Shown here: one piece after another, positions 17,401 through 27,432 of the stretch
How the letters are laid out: the number at the start of each line of letters is the position of its first letter
How positions within the stretch are numbered: position 1 is the first letter of the stretch
Assembly (NCBI RefSeq): GCF_005845215.1
Contig: NZ_SPHO01000012.1
Location: forward strand, 146,056 to 210,055
Length of the DNA: 64,000 bases
Source: Clostridium sp. 1001271st1 H5
GTDB taxonomy: Bacteria; Bacillota; Clostridia; Lachnospirales; Lachnospiraceae
Reading direction: 5' to 3'
The notes under the pieces: generated by a model
The model's input: the letters and a program-made list of their open reading frames with translations, nothing else
Database searches by the model: none
Told to the model about the DNA's origin: nothing
Made by a program: the position numbers and the translations under genes

Positions 17401-18410
17401 AACTCAGAATGAGATGGAATTTGTGGCTGACAGCCTGCCTGCTCGCTGCCGTGGGCGCCTGTCTTTCGGGGTGCAGTATCAGGGGGAACACAGGAACCGG
17501 GAATGGGGATGGGCGGACCTTATATCTGATTACTCTGAATGAAAAAGGTCCGTACTGGAAACCCCTGATTGACAGTGCCAAACAAAGGGCGCAGGAAAGG
17601 GGAGTCCGGCTGGTGGTGAAGTCCGGCCAGCCCGGAGATTCCTCAAGACCCCAGAAGCTGATTGAAATGGTCCAGGAGGCCATTGACCAGAAAGCGGATG
17701 GAATTGCCATGGCGGCCCTGGAGCCTGAAATGTTTGATGTGAAGGCTGCGGAAGCCATGGAGGCCGGCATTAAGGTGGTCACCTATGACACGGATATCAG
17801 AACCAACAGCAACCGTCTTTCCTATATCGGGACAAATAATTACGAGGCCGGAAAGCGGCTGGGTCAACAGGGGGCCCTGGATTTGAAAGACAGGGGTATA
17901 ACCCAAGGTAAACTGACAACCGTCACCTACAGCGGTTCCGCACAGAATATGGTGGAGCGGTATAGGGGCCTGCAGGATGGATTTGATGAAGCTATGGGCG
18001 AGGATGCCGGGCATTTTACATGGTGCCAGTGGATTATCAACGATTTAAGCGTTTCAAGGGCCAGGGAGCAGCTGGAGACTCAAATAATGTCATATCCGGA
18101 CCTGAGGGCCGTATTTACGTTGGGGACCGAGTCGGTCATAACCGGGACCATGGAGGCCATAAGGTCCCAGAAGCGGGAAGGAATCTTATATCATTACGGA
18201 TTTGACTATTCACCCACGCTTGCGGCCGGAGTGGACGAGGGCCTGATTACCGGAATCGTGGACCAGAACAGTAAAGCCATCGGCAGCCTGTTGGTGGACA
18301 AGCTGTCTGATGCAGTGAACGGCCAGGAAATCAATAAGGAATATCCCGTGGATGTGACATGGATTAAGGCAGAGGATTTAAAGGAATATGGGAAGAACCA
18401 GGAGAGGTGA
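17397..18410 (+). CDS. RbsB-like sugar-binding lipoprotein
   Basis: The 337-residue protein has a lipoprotein signal (lipobox LSGC, Cys about residue 25) and a type-1 periplasmic-binding fold (Peripla_BP_4): [27 protein letters not shown] and KVVTYDTDI. This class binds pentoses, hexoses or sugar acids. Its ATG overlaps the stop codon of the permease (ATGA). The following dehydratase and aldolase suggest a sugar acid as ligand, although a role in sensing is also possible given the lack of an ATPase gene. Confidence 0.88.
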   Translation: MKLRMRWNLWLTACLLAAVGACLSGCSIRGNTGTGNGDGRTLYLITLNEKGPYWKPLIDSAKQRAQERGVRLVVKSGQPGDSSRPQKLIEMVQEAIDQKADGIAMAALEPEMFDVKAAEAMEAGIKVVTYDTDIRTNSNRLSYIGTNNYEAGKRLGQQGALDLKDRGITQGKLTTVTYSGSAQNMVERYRGLQDGFDEAMGEDAGHFTWCQWIINDLSVSRAREQLETQIMSYPDLRAVFTLGTESVITGTMEAIRSQKREGILYHYGFDYSPTLAAGVDEGLITGIVDQNSKAIGSLLVDKLSDAVNGQEINKEYPVDVTWIKAEDLKEYGKNQER

Positions 18411-18414
18411 CAGG

Positions 18415-20145
18415 ATGATGGATATAAAGCAGAAAAGCGCGCCCCAGAGGGAGCTTTGGGCGCAGTTTGACGCCTTGCAGATGGGAAGCGGATGGGATGA
18501 GGAGGATATAAGGAAACCCCAGATTCTGCTGGAGGATGCATTTGGGGACAGCCATCCCGGAAGCGTGCATCTGTCGGGGCTTATGGAACAGGCTAAATAC
18601 GGCGTATTTGAAACAGGCGGATTTCCCGCCCAGTATCATACCACGGATATCTGTGACGGCTGTGCCCAGGGACATGACGGCATGAACTATATCCTGGCAT
18701 CCAGGGAGGCCATATGCGATATGATAGAGATACACGGCCGGGTGTATCCCTGGGATGGAATGATACTGTCCTCCTCCTGTGATAAGTCAATACCTGCCCA
18801 GCTTAAGGCCGCGGCCAGGCTTGACATCCCGGCGATTTTCATACCGGGAGGCAGTATGAGAAACGGGCCGGAAATGACCACGTCCCTGAAAGCCGGCGAT
18901 ATATCCCTGAGACAGAAGCGGGAGGGCGCCATTACAGAACAGGAAATCCGGGATTATAAGCTGACGGGATGTCCTTCGGTGGGAGCCTGCACCTTCCTTG
19001 GAACCGCCAGTACCATGCAGTGCATGGCAGAGGCCCTGGGGCTGGCACTGCCGGGCTCGGCCCTTATGCCGGCAACCATGCGGGATATACTTTCATGGGC
19101 CCGACGGGCCGGCCGGCTTATCATGAAGCTGGTGGGAGAGGGAATCAGCGCCAGCCAAATTATGACCGGAAAAGCGTTTGAGAATGCTATGATTGTCCAC
19201 AGTGCCATCGGGGGGTCTACCAACGGTGTTATTCATCTTACATCCATTGCAAGGGAGCTGGGAATCGAACTTCTTCCTGAGATGTTTGATGAGATTAACC
19301 ATAAGGTGCCCCATATAGGAAACATTACTCCCAGCGGCAGGCATCTGACGGAAGCGTTTTGGTTTGCAGGCGGTGTCCCCAGGGTGGAGCTGGAGCTGAA
19401 GGATATGCTGAACCTGGATGTAATGACAGTCACCGGGAAGACCCTTGGGGAAAATCTGGATGACCTGGAGCGGGATGGCTTTTTCGGGAGATACGCCGGG
19501 TATCTCAGCAACTGCGGTCTGAAACGGGAGCAGGTAATCTTTCCGGTTGGGGATACCGGGGAGAAAGGGTCTATCGCCATCCTGCGGGGAAATATCGCCC
19601 CGGACGGAGCTGTGATTAAATATGCGGCATGTGTAAAGGAGATGAGGGAGCATAAAGGGATTGCCAGGGTTTATGACTGCGAGGAAGATGCCTACCAGGC
19701 GGTTGTGAAAAAGGAAATCCATAAGGGGGATATTATCGTAATCCGGTATGAAGGCCCCAGAGGAAGCGGTATGCCCGAGATGCTTATGACGACGGAAGCA
19801 ATTGTATGCGATGAGGATTTAAATGGCTCGGTTGCCCTTGTTACAGACGGAAGATTTTCAGGGGCAACCAGGGGTGCTGCAATTGGCCATGTCTCACCGG
19901 AAGCAGCAGCAGGCGGGCCGTTGGCATTTGTGAAAGACGGAGACATAATAGCCTACAGCGTGAACAGCCGCAGTCTTGAATTGGTAGGAGTTCAGGGGGC
20001 AGAGATAACGCCTCAGGAGGCAGGGAAGATACTGGAGGAGAGAAGAAAGGAAGGATTACGGCCGCAGCCGGTCCGCAGAGGAGTCTTTGGCCGGTATACC
20101 AGGAACGCCCTGTCTGCCATGGAGGGGGCAGGGTATGAAACGTAG
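18415..20145 (+). CDS. IlvD/Edd-family dehydratase, probable sugar-acid dehydratase
   Basis: The 576-residue protein belongs to the iron-sulfur dehydratase family. Cluster-ligand cysteines appear in [24 protein letters not shown] and [16 protein letters not shown]. The family includes dihydroxy-acid dehydratase (branched-chain amino acids), phosphogluconate dehydratase and sugar-acid dehydratases such as xylonate or arabinonate dehydratase. Location after a sugar-binding protein and before a DapA-type aldolase argues for a sugar acid (making a 2-keto-3-deoxy acid) and against amino-acid synthesis. I prefer the start at 18415 (ATGATG), which avoids overlap with the binding protein; a start at 18388 is open. 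Confidence 0.85.
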   Translation: MMDIKQKSAPQRELWAQFDALQMGSGWDEEDIRKPQILLEDAFGDSHPGSVHLSGLMEQAKYGVFETGGFPAQYHTTDICDGCAQGHDGMNYILASREAICDMIEIHGRVYPWDGMILSSSCDKSIPAQLKAAARLDIPAIFIPGGSMRNGPEMTTSLKAGDISLRQKREGAITEQEIRDYKLTGCPSVGACTFLGTASTMQCMAEALGLALPGSALMPATMRDILSWARRAGRLIMKLVGEGISASQIMTGKAFENAMIVHSAIGGSTNGVIHLTSIARELGIELLPEMFDEINHKVPHIGNITPSGRHLTEAFWFAGGVPRVELELKDMLNLDVMTVTGKTLGENLDDLERDGFFGRYAGYLSNCGLKREQVIFPVGDTGEKGSIAILRGNIAPDGAVIKYAACVKEMREHKGIARVYDCEEDAYQAVVKKEIHKGDIIVIRYEGPRGSGMPEMLMTTEAIVCDEDLNGSVALVTDGRFSGATRGAAIGHVSPEAAAGGPLAFVKDGDIIAYSVNSRSLELVGVQGAEITPQEAGKILEERRKEGLRPQPVRRGVFGRYTRNALSAMEGAGYET

Positions 20146-20160
20146 AGGAGGATGCTATTG

Positions 20161-21057
20161 ATGGATGCAAAATATATAACGCCTGCAGTGACTGCATTTG
20201 ACGAACAAGGGCATGTGGATATGGAAGCCAATAAAAGGATTTACGATTGGCTCATAGAGGGCGGAATGGATGGAATTCTGATATTGGGAAGTATTGGCGA
20301 GTTTTTTGCCATTCCCCTGGAAGAGAAAAAGAAGATGATTCAGGATGCCCTGGATTATGTGAACCACAGGGTTACCGTGTACGTGGGCACCGGCGGAACA
20401 GTCTTTGAGGAATGTGTGGAGTTGTCGCGTTTTGCCCTTGACAGAGGGGCGGATGGGGTTATGGTTATTTCGCCATATTATTTTAACCTGCCTGACAGTT
20501 CGGTATTGAATTTTTATGATACCCTGGCAGGTCGGTTGGATGGTCCGGTGCTGTTGTATAATTTTCCGGCCCGGACAGGTTATGACCTGAAACCGGAGGT
20601 GGTTCTGGAACTGGTACGGCGCAGAACGAATATTGTTGGTATAAAGGATACTGTGGATGTGATGGGGCATACCAGGGCATTGATACAGACCGTGAAGCAG
20701 GAATATCCGGAATTCATGGTATATTCAGGTTTCGATGAATTCTTTACTCACAATGTCATAAGCGGAGGGAACGGATGCATTGCAGGACTGTCTAATTTTG
20801 CGCCTGAGGCAGCTTCAAAGCTTGCAGAGGCAGCCAGAAAGGAAGATTTCCGGCTTCTGCGGGAATGCCAGACAAGGATTGACCGCCTTATGGCAGTGTA
20901 CGCAGTGGCGGAACAGTTTGTTCCTATTATAAAGAAAGCCATGGTATTGAGGGGGATTTCCATGGAAGGAAAATGCGCCCAGCCCATGCTGGAAGCGGAC
21001 AAAGATGAGACTGAGAAACTGAGGCATATATTGGTGGGAGAGGGATTGATTTCATGA
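20161..21057 (+). CDS. DapA/NAL-family aldolase, probable 2-keto-3-deoxy-sugar-acid aldolase
   Basis: The 298-residue TIM-barrel protein has the family signatures GSIGEF, the catalytic Tyr in LLYNFPARTGYDL and the Schiff-base Lys in VGIKDTVD. In a cluster with an IlvD/Edd dehydratase this pairing resembles the non-phosphorylative YjhG/YjhH or YagF/YagE route, where a sugar acid is dehydrated and the keto-deoxy acid is split to pyruvate and an aldehyde. The ATG at 20161 has AGGAGG 9 nt upstream; the ATG at 20152 directly abuts the Shine-Dalgarno and is less likely. It ends the operon, followed by a strong terminator. Confidence 0.87.
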   Translation: MDAKYITPAVTAFDEQGHVDMEANKRIYDWLIEGGMDGILILGSIGEFFAIPLEEKKKMIQDALDYVNHRVTVYVGTGGTVFEECVELSRFALDRGADGVMVISPYYFNLPDSSVLNFYDTLAGRLDGPVLLYNFPARTGYDLKPEVVLELVRRRTNIVGIKDTVDVMGHTRALIQTVKQEYPEFMVYSGFDEFFTHNVISGGNGCIAGLSNFAPEAASKLAEAARKEDFRLLRECQTRIDRLMAVYAVAEQFVPIIKKAMVLRGISMEGKCAQPMLEADKDETEKLRHILVGEGLIS

Positions 21058-21102
21058 ACCGATTTACCGGTTGAGGACGGATAATACAGAATCAGACGGA
21101 TA

Positions 21103-21150
21103 GGGACAAGCCGGCAGCCGCATGTAGCGGTCCTGCCGGCTTGTCCCTAT
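21103..21150. terminator. Strong bidirectional terminator
   Basis: GGGACAAGCCGGCAG at 21103-21117 pairs perfectly with 21133-21147 (15 bp), followed by a T-rich stretch. It ends the sugar-acid operon and sits 34 nt beyond the hpf stop on the other strand. Confidence 0.88.
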
Positions 21151-21183
21151 TATTACTTTTGTTTTTACGTGAAGACCGGAAAC

Positions 21184-21714
21184 CTAGAACTCCGGTTCAA
21201 TCAGCCCGTAGGTTCCGTTTTTACGCTTATAAACAACGTTCACCTGGTCTGTATCTGCGTTCAGGAATACATAGAAGCTGTGTCCCAGCATCTCCATCTG
21301 GAGACATGCCTCCTCCGGAATGGTTGGTTTGATGGCGAACTTCTTTGTCTTAACAATCTGAATCTCGTCATCCTGTACTTCGTCCTCTTCCTCTATGAAA
21401 GCCTGGGAGAAAGAGATGGCGGCCTGCTTCTTATCAATGAGTTTCTTTCTATATCTGCGGATTTGGCGCTCAATGATTTCCTCTACCAAATCAATGGATA
21501 CATACATATCGGAGCTGGATTCCTCCGCACGGATGGTATTGCCTTTGACTGGGATAGTCACCTCGATTTTCTGTCTGTCTTTCTGTGCGCTCAGCGCTAC
21601 GATTACTTCGGTGTCCGGAGTGAAGAAATGTTCCAGCTTGCCAATCTTCTTTTCAACGGCAGCCTTCAAACCTGGAGTTACCTCAATATTTCGTCCTGTT
21701 ATGGTATAACGCAT
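21184..21714 (-). CDS. hpf: Ribosome hibernation promoting factor, long form
   Basis: The 176-residue protein begins MRYTITGRNIEVTPGLKAAV, the N-terminal RNA-binding domain that blocks the decoding centre, and ends with the C-terminal dimerisation domain (KPTIPEEACLQMEMLGHSFYVF...YGLIEPEF) which joins two 70S ribosomes into 100S particles in stationary phase. I favour the ATG at 21714, since AAAGGAG lies 9 nt upstream; ATG at 21720 is the alternative. A TTGTAA-N17-TATAAT promoter lies immediately upstream. Confidence 0.95.
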   Translation of the reverse strand: MRYTITGRNIEVTPGLKAAVEKKIGKLEHFFTPDTEVIVALSAQKDRQKIEVTIPVKGNTIRAEESSSDMYVSIDLVEEIIERQIRRYRKKLIDKKQAAISFSQAFIEEEDEVQDDEIQIVKTKKFAIKPTIPEEACLQMEMLGHSFYVFLNADTDQVNVVYKRKNGTYGLIEPEF

Positions 21715-21745
21715 AAACATCAACTCCTTTTCTTGGGATAGTGAC

Positions 21746-21774
21746 ATTATATCATATTTATTGCAAAATTACAA
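21746..21774 (-). promoter_or_regulatory. hpf promoter
   Basis: Read on the minus strand: TTGTAA (21774-21769), 17-bp spacer, TATAAT (21751-21746). It places the start point about 25 nt before the hpf start codon. Confidence 0.7.
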
Positions 21775-22266
21775 TCGCAACCTAAGAATTGTTTAACAAT
21801 TTATCTTAATTTTTTATAAAAATTCGATTCAAATGCTGTAAATAGCTATTGCATTCCTAATAGCAGAAACCTTGAAATGTCAAGAGAAAACCATGTTTTT
21901 TCTTCCGTACTTTTCAAGTTTATCAGAAGTGTACAAAAATAAAATAAATCTAAAGTCGGAAAGGGAAGTGCAAATGAAAAGTTATAAACTTGTGGATAAT
22001 GTGGATAAGTTGGTGTATAACTATTTTTTGCCGTAAAATGGACAAACTGTGATGTGGATAACTTTGGGGGTAATGTGCATAAACTTCTGGGGATATTGTG
22101 GACAGGTAAAAAATCGAACACATTTTTTGTGCAATCTGCTTGGTTGACCATAAGTGCGGGGAAAACAGCCCTAAAGGGCAATGGGCGGAATAGGGATGGG
22201 AATATTCTGTAAAACAACGTGGAATTATTAAGTATATGGACAAAATGTTAATTTTTCATTAACCCG
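21775..22266. other. Gene-free AT-rich region carrying a DnaA-box cluster (21991-22105)
   Basis: No convincing gene lies between hpf and the secA promoter. Three perfect DnaA boxes (TGTGGATAA, complement of TTATCCACA) occur at 21991-21999, 22000-22008 (directly abutting) and 22053-22061. Two near matches follow: TGTGCATAA at 22074-22082 and TGTGGACAG at 22097-22105. All point the same way. The flank 21745-21960 is very AT-rich. Nothing like dnaA or dnaN is nearby and gene direction does not switch here, so this is more likely a DnaA-binding or titration site, or a control site for secA, than the chromosomal origin. Confidence 0.75.
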
Positions 22267-22295
22267 TTGAATTAATCTTTCCCAAGTGCTACAAT
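22267..22295 (+). promoter_or_regulatory. Probable secA promoter
   Basis: TTGAAT (22267-22272), 17 bp, TACAAT (22290-22295). The predicted 5' untranslated region is about 185 nt, long enough to hold regulation; I do not recognise a secM-like leader peptide in it. Confidence 0.65.
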
Positions 22296-22488
22296 AAGTA
22301 AGATTGTATCATAGGCGCAGTATTTGTAGTATTTATCCGGAAAGTCCATAACAGACAGGCATTATGGAATGGTAAGGAATAGACGGGAATCAGCAGGCAG
22401 ATAATAGACGGTAAGGCATATGCTGCAGATACGGGCGCTGGTTGAAAATTAGTTTCTATTATATAGGAAGAAGTTAGGAGAGTATACC

Positions 22489-25062
22489 ATGAACTTGATT
22501 GAAAAGGTGTTCGGGACTCACAGTGAAAGAGAACTGAAGATGATAAGGCCAATCGTGGAAAAGATTGAATCGCTGCGTCCTGAGATGATGGCCATGTCAG
22601 ATGAGGAACTGCGTGACCAGACCAGAATCTTTAGAGAAAGGCTTGCGGAAGGCGCCACATTGGATGATGTTCTGCCGGAGGCATTTGCCACGGTTCGTGA
22701 GGCAGCAAGAAGAACCCTGAATATGGAGCATTTCCCGGTACAGCTGATTGGCGGTATCGTACTGCATCAGGGCCGTATTGCCGAGATGCGTACTGGTGAA
22801 GGTAAGACGCTGGTATCCACCTGTCCCGCATACCTGAATGCACTGAAGGGAAAAGGAGTTCAGATTGTAACGGTCAATGACTATCTGGCAAAGCGTGATG
22901 CCGAGTGGATGGGCCAGGTGCACAGATTCCTGGGCATGACCGTGGGTGTTGTACTGAACGACATGACCAGCGAACAGCGTAAGGAGGCATATGCCTGCGA
23001 TATCACTTACGTGACCAATAATGAGCTGGGTTTCGATTACCTGCGTGATAACATGTCTATCTACAAGGAGCAGCTGGTGCTGCGCGACCTGGACTACTGT
23101 ATCATTGATGAGGTTGACTCTGTGCTGATTGACGAGGCCAGGACGCCTCTTATTATTTCCGGACAGAGCGGCAAGTCCACCAAGCTGTACGAGGTGTGCG
23201 ACGTGCTGGCCCGCCAGCTGGAGAGAGGCACCGTGTCCAAGGAATTCTCCAAGATTGATGCCATCATGGGCGAGGAGATTGAGGAGACCGGCGACTTTGT
23301 TGTGGATGAGAAGGATAAGGTAGTCAACCTGACCGAGCAGGGCGTTAAGAAAGTGGAGGAATACTTCCATATAGAGAACCTGGCAGACCCTGAGAACCTG
23401 GAGATTCAGCATAACATTATCCTGGCCCTGCGCGCCAACAACCTGATGTTCAGGGATAAGGATTATGTTGTGAAGGACGATGAGGTTCTGATTGTAGACG
23501 AATTTACAGGCCGTATCATGCCCGGCCGCCGTTATTCCGACGGACTCCATCAGGCAATCGAGGCAAAGGAGCATGTGAATGTGCGCCGTGAGTCCCGTAC
23601 CCTGGCTACCGTAACCTTCCAGAACTTCTTCAACAAATACACGAAGAAGGCAGGTATGACGGGTACTGCCCAGACAGAGGAGAAGGAGTTCCGTAACATC
23701 TACGCCATGGACGTTATCGTCATCCCCACCAACAGGCCTATGATTCGTAAGGACATGGAGGATGCGGTATATAAGACAAAGAACGAAAAATACAAAGCAG
23801 TTGTGGAAGAGGTGGAGAAGGCACACGAAAAGGGACAGCCTGTCCTGGTGGGCACCATTGCCATTGAGACTTCCGAGCTTCTGAGCAAGATGCTGAATAA
23901 GAAGGGAATTCCCCACAAGGTACTGAATGCCAAGTTCCATGAGCTGGAGGCTGAAATTGTAGCAGATGCAGGTATCCATGGCTCTGTTACCATTGCAACC
24001 AACATGGCTGGCCGTGGTACGGATATTAAGCTGGACGAGGAATCCAAGGCCCTGGGAGGACTTAAAATCATCGGTACGGAGCGTCATGAGTCACGCCGTA
24101 TTGACAACCAGCTGCGCGGACGTTCCGGACGTCAGGGAGACCCGGGTGAGTCACGGTTCTATCTGTCCCTGGAGGATGACCTTTTAAGGCTCTTTGGTTC
24201 AGACCGTCTTATGGCCATGTTTGAGGCCATGGGCGTGCCGGAGGGCGAGCAGATTGAGCATAAGATGCTGTCCAACGCCATTGAGAAGGCACAGATGAAG
24301 ATAGAGAGCAACAACTACGGTATCCGTGAGCAGCTCCTTAAATTCGACGAGGTCAACAATGAGCAGAGAGAGGTTATCTATGCAGAGCGCCGCAAGGTTC
24401 TGGATGGGGACAATATGCGCGACCTTGTCCTTAAGATGATTACCGACATTGTGGAGAACGCAGTGGATATCTCCGTATCCGATGACCAGACCCCGGATAA
24501 GTGGGATTTACAGGAACTGAATAACCTCCTTCTTCCGGTCATTCCGCTGAAACCGGTAAGTCTTTCCGATGAGCAGAAGAAGTCCATGAAGAAAAATGAG
24601 CTTAAGCACAACCTGAAGGAAGAGGCCATCAAGCTTTATGAGACAAAGGAAGCTGAGTTCCCGGAGCCGGAGCAGATTCGTGAGATTGAGCGGGTTGTCC
24701 TGCTGAAGGTGATTGACAACAAGTGGATGGCGCATCTGGATGACATGGATGCACTGCGGGAGGGAATCGGCCTGCAGGCATACGGCCAGAGGGACCCGGT
24801 AGTGGAATACAAGATGCAGGGTTATGAGATGTATGAGTCCATGATGGCTTCCATCCAGGAGGAGACAATCCGGATTCTGTTCCATATCCGTGTGGAGCAG
24901 AAGGTGGAGCGTGAACCGGCTGCCAAGGTAACAGGCACAAACAAGGATGCATCTTCCCCGAGCGCGCCTAAGAAGCGTGTGGAGCAGAAGATATACCCCA
25001 ACGACCCATGCCCATGCGGTTCCGGCAAGAAGTACAAACAGTGCCACGGAAGAATTAAATAA
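22489..25062 (+). CDS. secA: Preprotein translocase ATPase SecA
   Basis: The 857-residue protein is full length for SecA, the motor that pushes unfolded preproteins through SecYEG. It shows Walker A in [12 protein letters not shown], the DEAD-type [18 protein letters not shown] box, [12 protein letters not shown] and [13 protein letters not shown] in the second nucleotide-binding domain. The C-terminal zinc motif [14 protein letters not shown] binds SecB or lipids. AGGAGAG precedes the ATG. The gene appears monocistronic or loosely linked to prfB, which follows 139 nt later, a widespread Firmicutes order. Confidence 0.98.
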   Translation: MNLIEKVFGTHSERELKMIRPIVEKIESLRPEMMAMSDEELRDQTRIFRERLAEGATLDDVLPEAFATVREAARRTLNMEHFPVQLIGGIVLHQGRIAEMRTGEGKTLVSTCPAYLNALKGKGVQIVTVNDYLAKRDAEWMGQVHRFLGMTVGVVLNDMTSEQRKEAYACDITYVTNNELGFDYLRDNMSIYKEQLVLRDLDYCIIDEVDSVLIDEARTPLIISGQSGKSTKLYEVCDVLARQLERGTVSKEFSKIDAIMGEEIEETGDFVVDEKDKVVNLTEQGVKKVEEYFHIENLADPENLEIQHNIILALRANNLMFRDKDYVVKDDEVLIVDEFTGRIMPGRRYSDGLHQAIEAKEHVNVRRESRTLATVTFQNFFNKYTKKAGMTGTAQTEEKEFRNIYAMDVIVIPTNRPMIRKDMEDAVYKTKNEKYKAVVEEVEKAHEKGQPVLVGTIAIETSELLSKMLNKKGIPHKVLNAKFHELEAEIVADAGIHGSVTIATNMAGRGTDIKLDEESKALGGLKIIGTERHESRRIDNQLRGRSGRQGDPGESRFYLSLEDDLLRLFGSDRLMAMFEAMGVPEGEQIEHKMLSNAIEKAQMKIESNNYGIREQLLKFDEVNNEQREVIYAERRKVLDGDNMRDLVLKMITDIVENAVDISVSDDQTPDKWDLQELNNLLLPVIPLKPVSLSDEQKKSMKKNELKHNLKEEAIKLYETKEAEFPEPEQIREIERVVLLKVIDNKWMAHLDDMDALREGIGLQAYGQRDPVVEYKMQGYEMYESMMASIQEETIRILFHIRVEQKVEREPAAKVTGTNKDASSPSAPKKRVEQKIYPNDPCPCGSGKKYKQCHGRIK

Positions 25063-25076
25063 TCAACGTAATATCA

Positions 25077-25110
25077 GGGCCGGTGTGATATCATCTGAAC
25101 ACCGGCCTTT
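25077..25110 (+). terminator. Hairpin between secA and prfB
   Basis: GGCCGGTG and CACCGGCC form an 8-bp stem followed by a short TTT. With so short a T-tract it may be a partial terminator, allowing some read-through into prfB. Confidence 0.55.
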
Positions 25111-25201
25111 ATGAAAATGACTGTATGAGAATGACTGCATATAATCATGGAAATGCCCTGAGCAGGGGCTCGCAAAATATAGATTGAAAGTGGGTGAAGC
25201 T

Positions 25202-26339
25202 GTGGTAGAGTTAGATAATTTTAAGTATACGTTATCAACGTATGACAAACCATTAGTGGAAGTGAGGGATTCACTTTGACCTGGATAACAAGGTCAGGAG
25301 AATTGCAGAATTAGATAAATCCATGGAGGAGCCTGGCTTCTGGGATGACCCGGAACAGTCCACCAGGATGGTCAGGGAGTCCAAGAACCTGAAGGATGAG
25401 GTGGATACCTACCGTGCGCTGGAACAGCAGTATGAGGATATCCAGGTAATGATTCAGATGGGTTATGAGGAAAATGACGCCTCCCTGATTCCTGAGATTG
25501 AGGAGATGCTGGAACAGTTCAGCGAAACACTGGAGAACATGCGGATGAAGCTTCTGCTCTCCGGGGAATATGATTCCAACAACGCCATCCTGCGTCTGAA
25601 CGCAGGGGCAGGAGGCACCGAGTCCTGCGACTGGTGCAGCATCCTTTACCGCATGTACTGCCGCTGGGCAGAGAGCAAGGGATTTAAGGCACATGTGCTG
25701 GATTTCCTGGACGGTGAGGAGGCGGGAATCAAATCCGTCACCGTGCAGATTGACGGCGAGAATGCCTATGGTTACCTGCGTTCCGAGCATGGGGTGCACC
25801 GCCTGGTGCGCATATCGCCCTTTAACTCCGCAGGCAAGCGCCAGACATCCTTTGTGTCCTGCGATGTCATGCCGGATATAGAGGAGGATATTGACATTGA
25901 CGTGAATCCCGATGACATCCGCGTGGACACCTACCGTTCCAGCGGCGCCGGCGGACAGCACATCAATAAGACGTCCTCAGCCATACGAATCACCCATTTT
26001 CCCACAGGAATCGTGGTAACCTGCCAGAATGAGCGCTCCCAGTTCCAGAACAAGGAGAAGGCCATGCAGATGCTGAAGGCAAAGCTCCTTATGGTGAAGC
26101 AGGAGGAACAGGCAGCCAAGGCGGCGGGAATCCGCGGGGATATAAAGGATATAGGATGGGGAAGCCAGATTCGTTCCTATGTGCTCCAGCCCTATACCAT
26201 GGTCAAGGACCACCGTACAGGCGAGGAAAGCGGCAATGTGGACGCTGTGCTGGACGGGGCGATTGACAACTTTATCAGCGCCTATCTTCGCTGGATGAGC
26301 CTGGGATGCCCGGATAAGAATGAAAGAGAAGAAGAATAA
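25202..26339 (+). CDS. prfB: Peptide chain release factor 2, expressed by programmed +1 frameshift
   Basis: RF2 releases finished peptides at UGA and UAA codons. A 25-codon zero frame (GTG start at 25202, VVELDNFKY...) ends at a TGA (25277-25279). Reading continues in the +1 frame from GAC at 25278, as DLDNKVRRIAELDKS, to the stop at 26339, giving about 378 residues in total. The shift site CTT TGA C and the upstream AGGG element match the classic autoregulatory RF2 site. The GGQ motif that triggers hydrolysis is in SSGAGGQHINK, and SPF (codon recognition) is in VRISPFNSAGKR. The +1 frame has a convenient ATG at 25323, but starting there would remove the N-terminal part. Confidence 0.96.
25265..25280 (+). 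promoter_or_regulatory. prfB programmed +1 frameshift site
   Basis: The element reads AGGGAT-TCA-CTT-TGA-C. The AGGG part can pair with the 16S anti-Shine-Dalgarno, CTT is the slippery codon and TGA is the in-frame stop read by RF2 itself. Low RF2 favours the shift, giving feedback control. Confidence 0.95.
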
Positions 26340-26365
26340 ATTTTATATTGATTTATCAGACCAAT

Positions 26366-26415
26366 AAGCCGTTGCTGCTGAGCCGTAATAATAGACCCAG
26401 CAGCAACGGCTTTTA
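26366..26415. terminator. Bidirectional terminator between prfB and the LacI gene
   Basis: AAGCCGTTGCTGCTG (26366-26380) pairs with CAGCAGCAACGGCTT (26398-26412), then TTTTA. The TAA stop of the minus-strand LacI gene lies inside the T-tract. Confidence 0.88.
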
Positions 26416-27432
26416 TTGTAGGTTAAGCACAGAATCGCGTTCTACCAGATAAACAGGTAAGGTAATATACTGTAAAGGAAGAGACGGGTCCTCAATACGG
26501 CTGCATAAGCGCATGATGGCAGTCTCACCCATTTGTTTCTTAGGGACATGCATGGTTGTCAGGGTGGGCTGCACAAGGGTGGCGTTTTCCACATCATCGA
26601 AGCCTATGATGGAAATGTCCCTGCCCGGACAGATGTTCAGGGCATCCAGGGCCTGATACATGCTGACTGCGGTTTCATCATTGCAACATATCCACGCTGT
26701 TGGCAGTTTTGGGAGGGACTGAATCAGGTGCGTAAGCGAAGCGTAATCTTTATGAATGACAGCGGGTGCAATGGCTGACAGAATGGAATAGTTCCGGTGT
26801 TCCTGACAGACCTGGATATCCTGATGGTCAGCTATGCAGTTACAAAAACCCAGCCAACGTTCCCGCAGGTTATTGGAATAGTGGATATCTCCCACAAAGC
26901 CGATATTTCTGTGTCCCTTACGAATCAGGTATTCTGTAGAACGGTATCCGCCCTGAAGGTTCTGTGTGCCTACGCTGTCAGTAGAAAGCGTATAGTCAGT
27001 GTAGTCAATTAAAACCAGAGGAAGGTTTGTTCCGTTTAAAAGTTTGATATATTCCGTGGATATATTCCCTACAGTTAATATCCCCTCAACACTGCCGGCG
27101 GCAATGGACTGGGGTATGATTGGCCTGCTGTTATCAAAAAAGTCAACAATCACATTAAAGTTATTCTGGTTCGCGTAATTCGTAATACCATAGACAACCC
27201 GGGAATAGAAGGAAAGACTTTTTAAATACCGTTTGTTGAGCAGCAAGGCTATATTGCGTATGGGCAGGGATGGCGCGGAAAGCGTATAGCCTAATTCCTT
27301 GGCCTTTTGCATGATGGCCTGCCTGGTATCTTCACTGATACCGTTTTTGTTATTTAGAGCTAAGGATACTGTATTGACAGATACATGCAGGGCGTCTGCA
27401 ATATCTTTCATCGCTATTTTCTTTTTTCTCAT
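26413..27432 (-). CDS. LacI-family transcriptional regulator
   Basis: The 339-residue protein has an N-terminal helix-turn-helix (MKDIADALHVSVNTVSLALN, residues about 7-26) and a sugar-binding effector domain (about 60-335) with IIGFDDVENATLVQPTLTTMHVP typical of LacI/PurR proteins. It is divergent from the mannoside transport operon starting at 27729 and probably represses it until an oligosaccharide or sugar phosphate binds. The ATG at 27432 is chosen because homologues begin just before the helix-turn-helix; an ATG at 27519 would add 29 residues without support. Confidence 0.9.
   Translation of the reverse strand: MRKKKIAMKDIADALHVSVNTVSLALNNKNGISEDTRQAIMQKAKELGYTLSAPSLPIRNIALLLNKRYLKSLSFYSRVVYGITNYANQNNFNVIVDFFDNSRPIIPQSIAAGSVEGILTVGNISTEYIKLLNGTNLPLVLIDYTDYTLSTDSVGTQNLQGGYRSTEYLIRKGHRNIGFVGDIHYSNNLRERWLGFCNCIADHQDIQVCQEHRNYSILSAIAPAVIHKDYASLTHLIQSLPKLPTAWICCNDETAVSMYQALDALNICPGRDISIIGFDDVENATLVQPTLTTMHVPKKQMGETAIMRLCSRIEDPSLPLQYITLPVYLVERDSVLNLQ

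Noticed and set aside
21745..22110. AT-rich DNA plus DnaA boxes as the chromosomal replication origin oriC
   Set aside because: dnaA, dnaN and rpmH are absent, and gene direction does not diverge from this point; most genes on both sides run rightward. A secondary DnaA-binding site is more likely.
22597..24087. A 496-codon open frame antisense to secA
   Set aside because: It lies entirely inside secA on the other strand, has no Shine-Dalgarno or family motif, and its His/Leu/Gln-rich content is what antisense of a conserved GC-rich gene gives.
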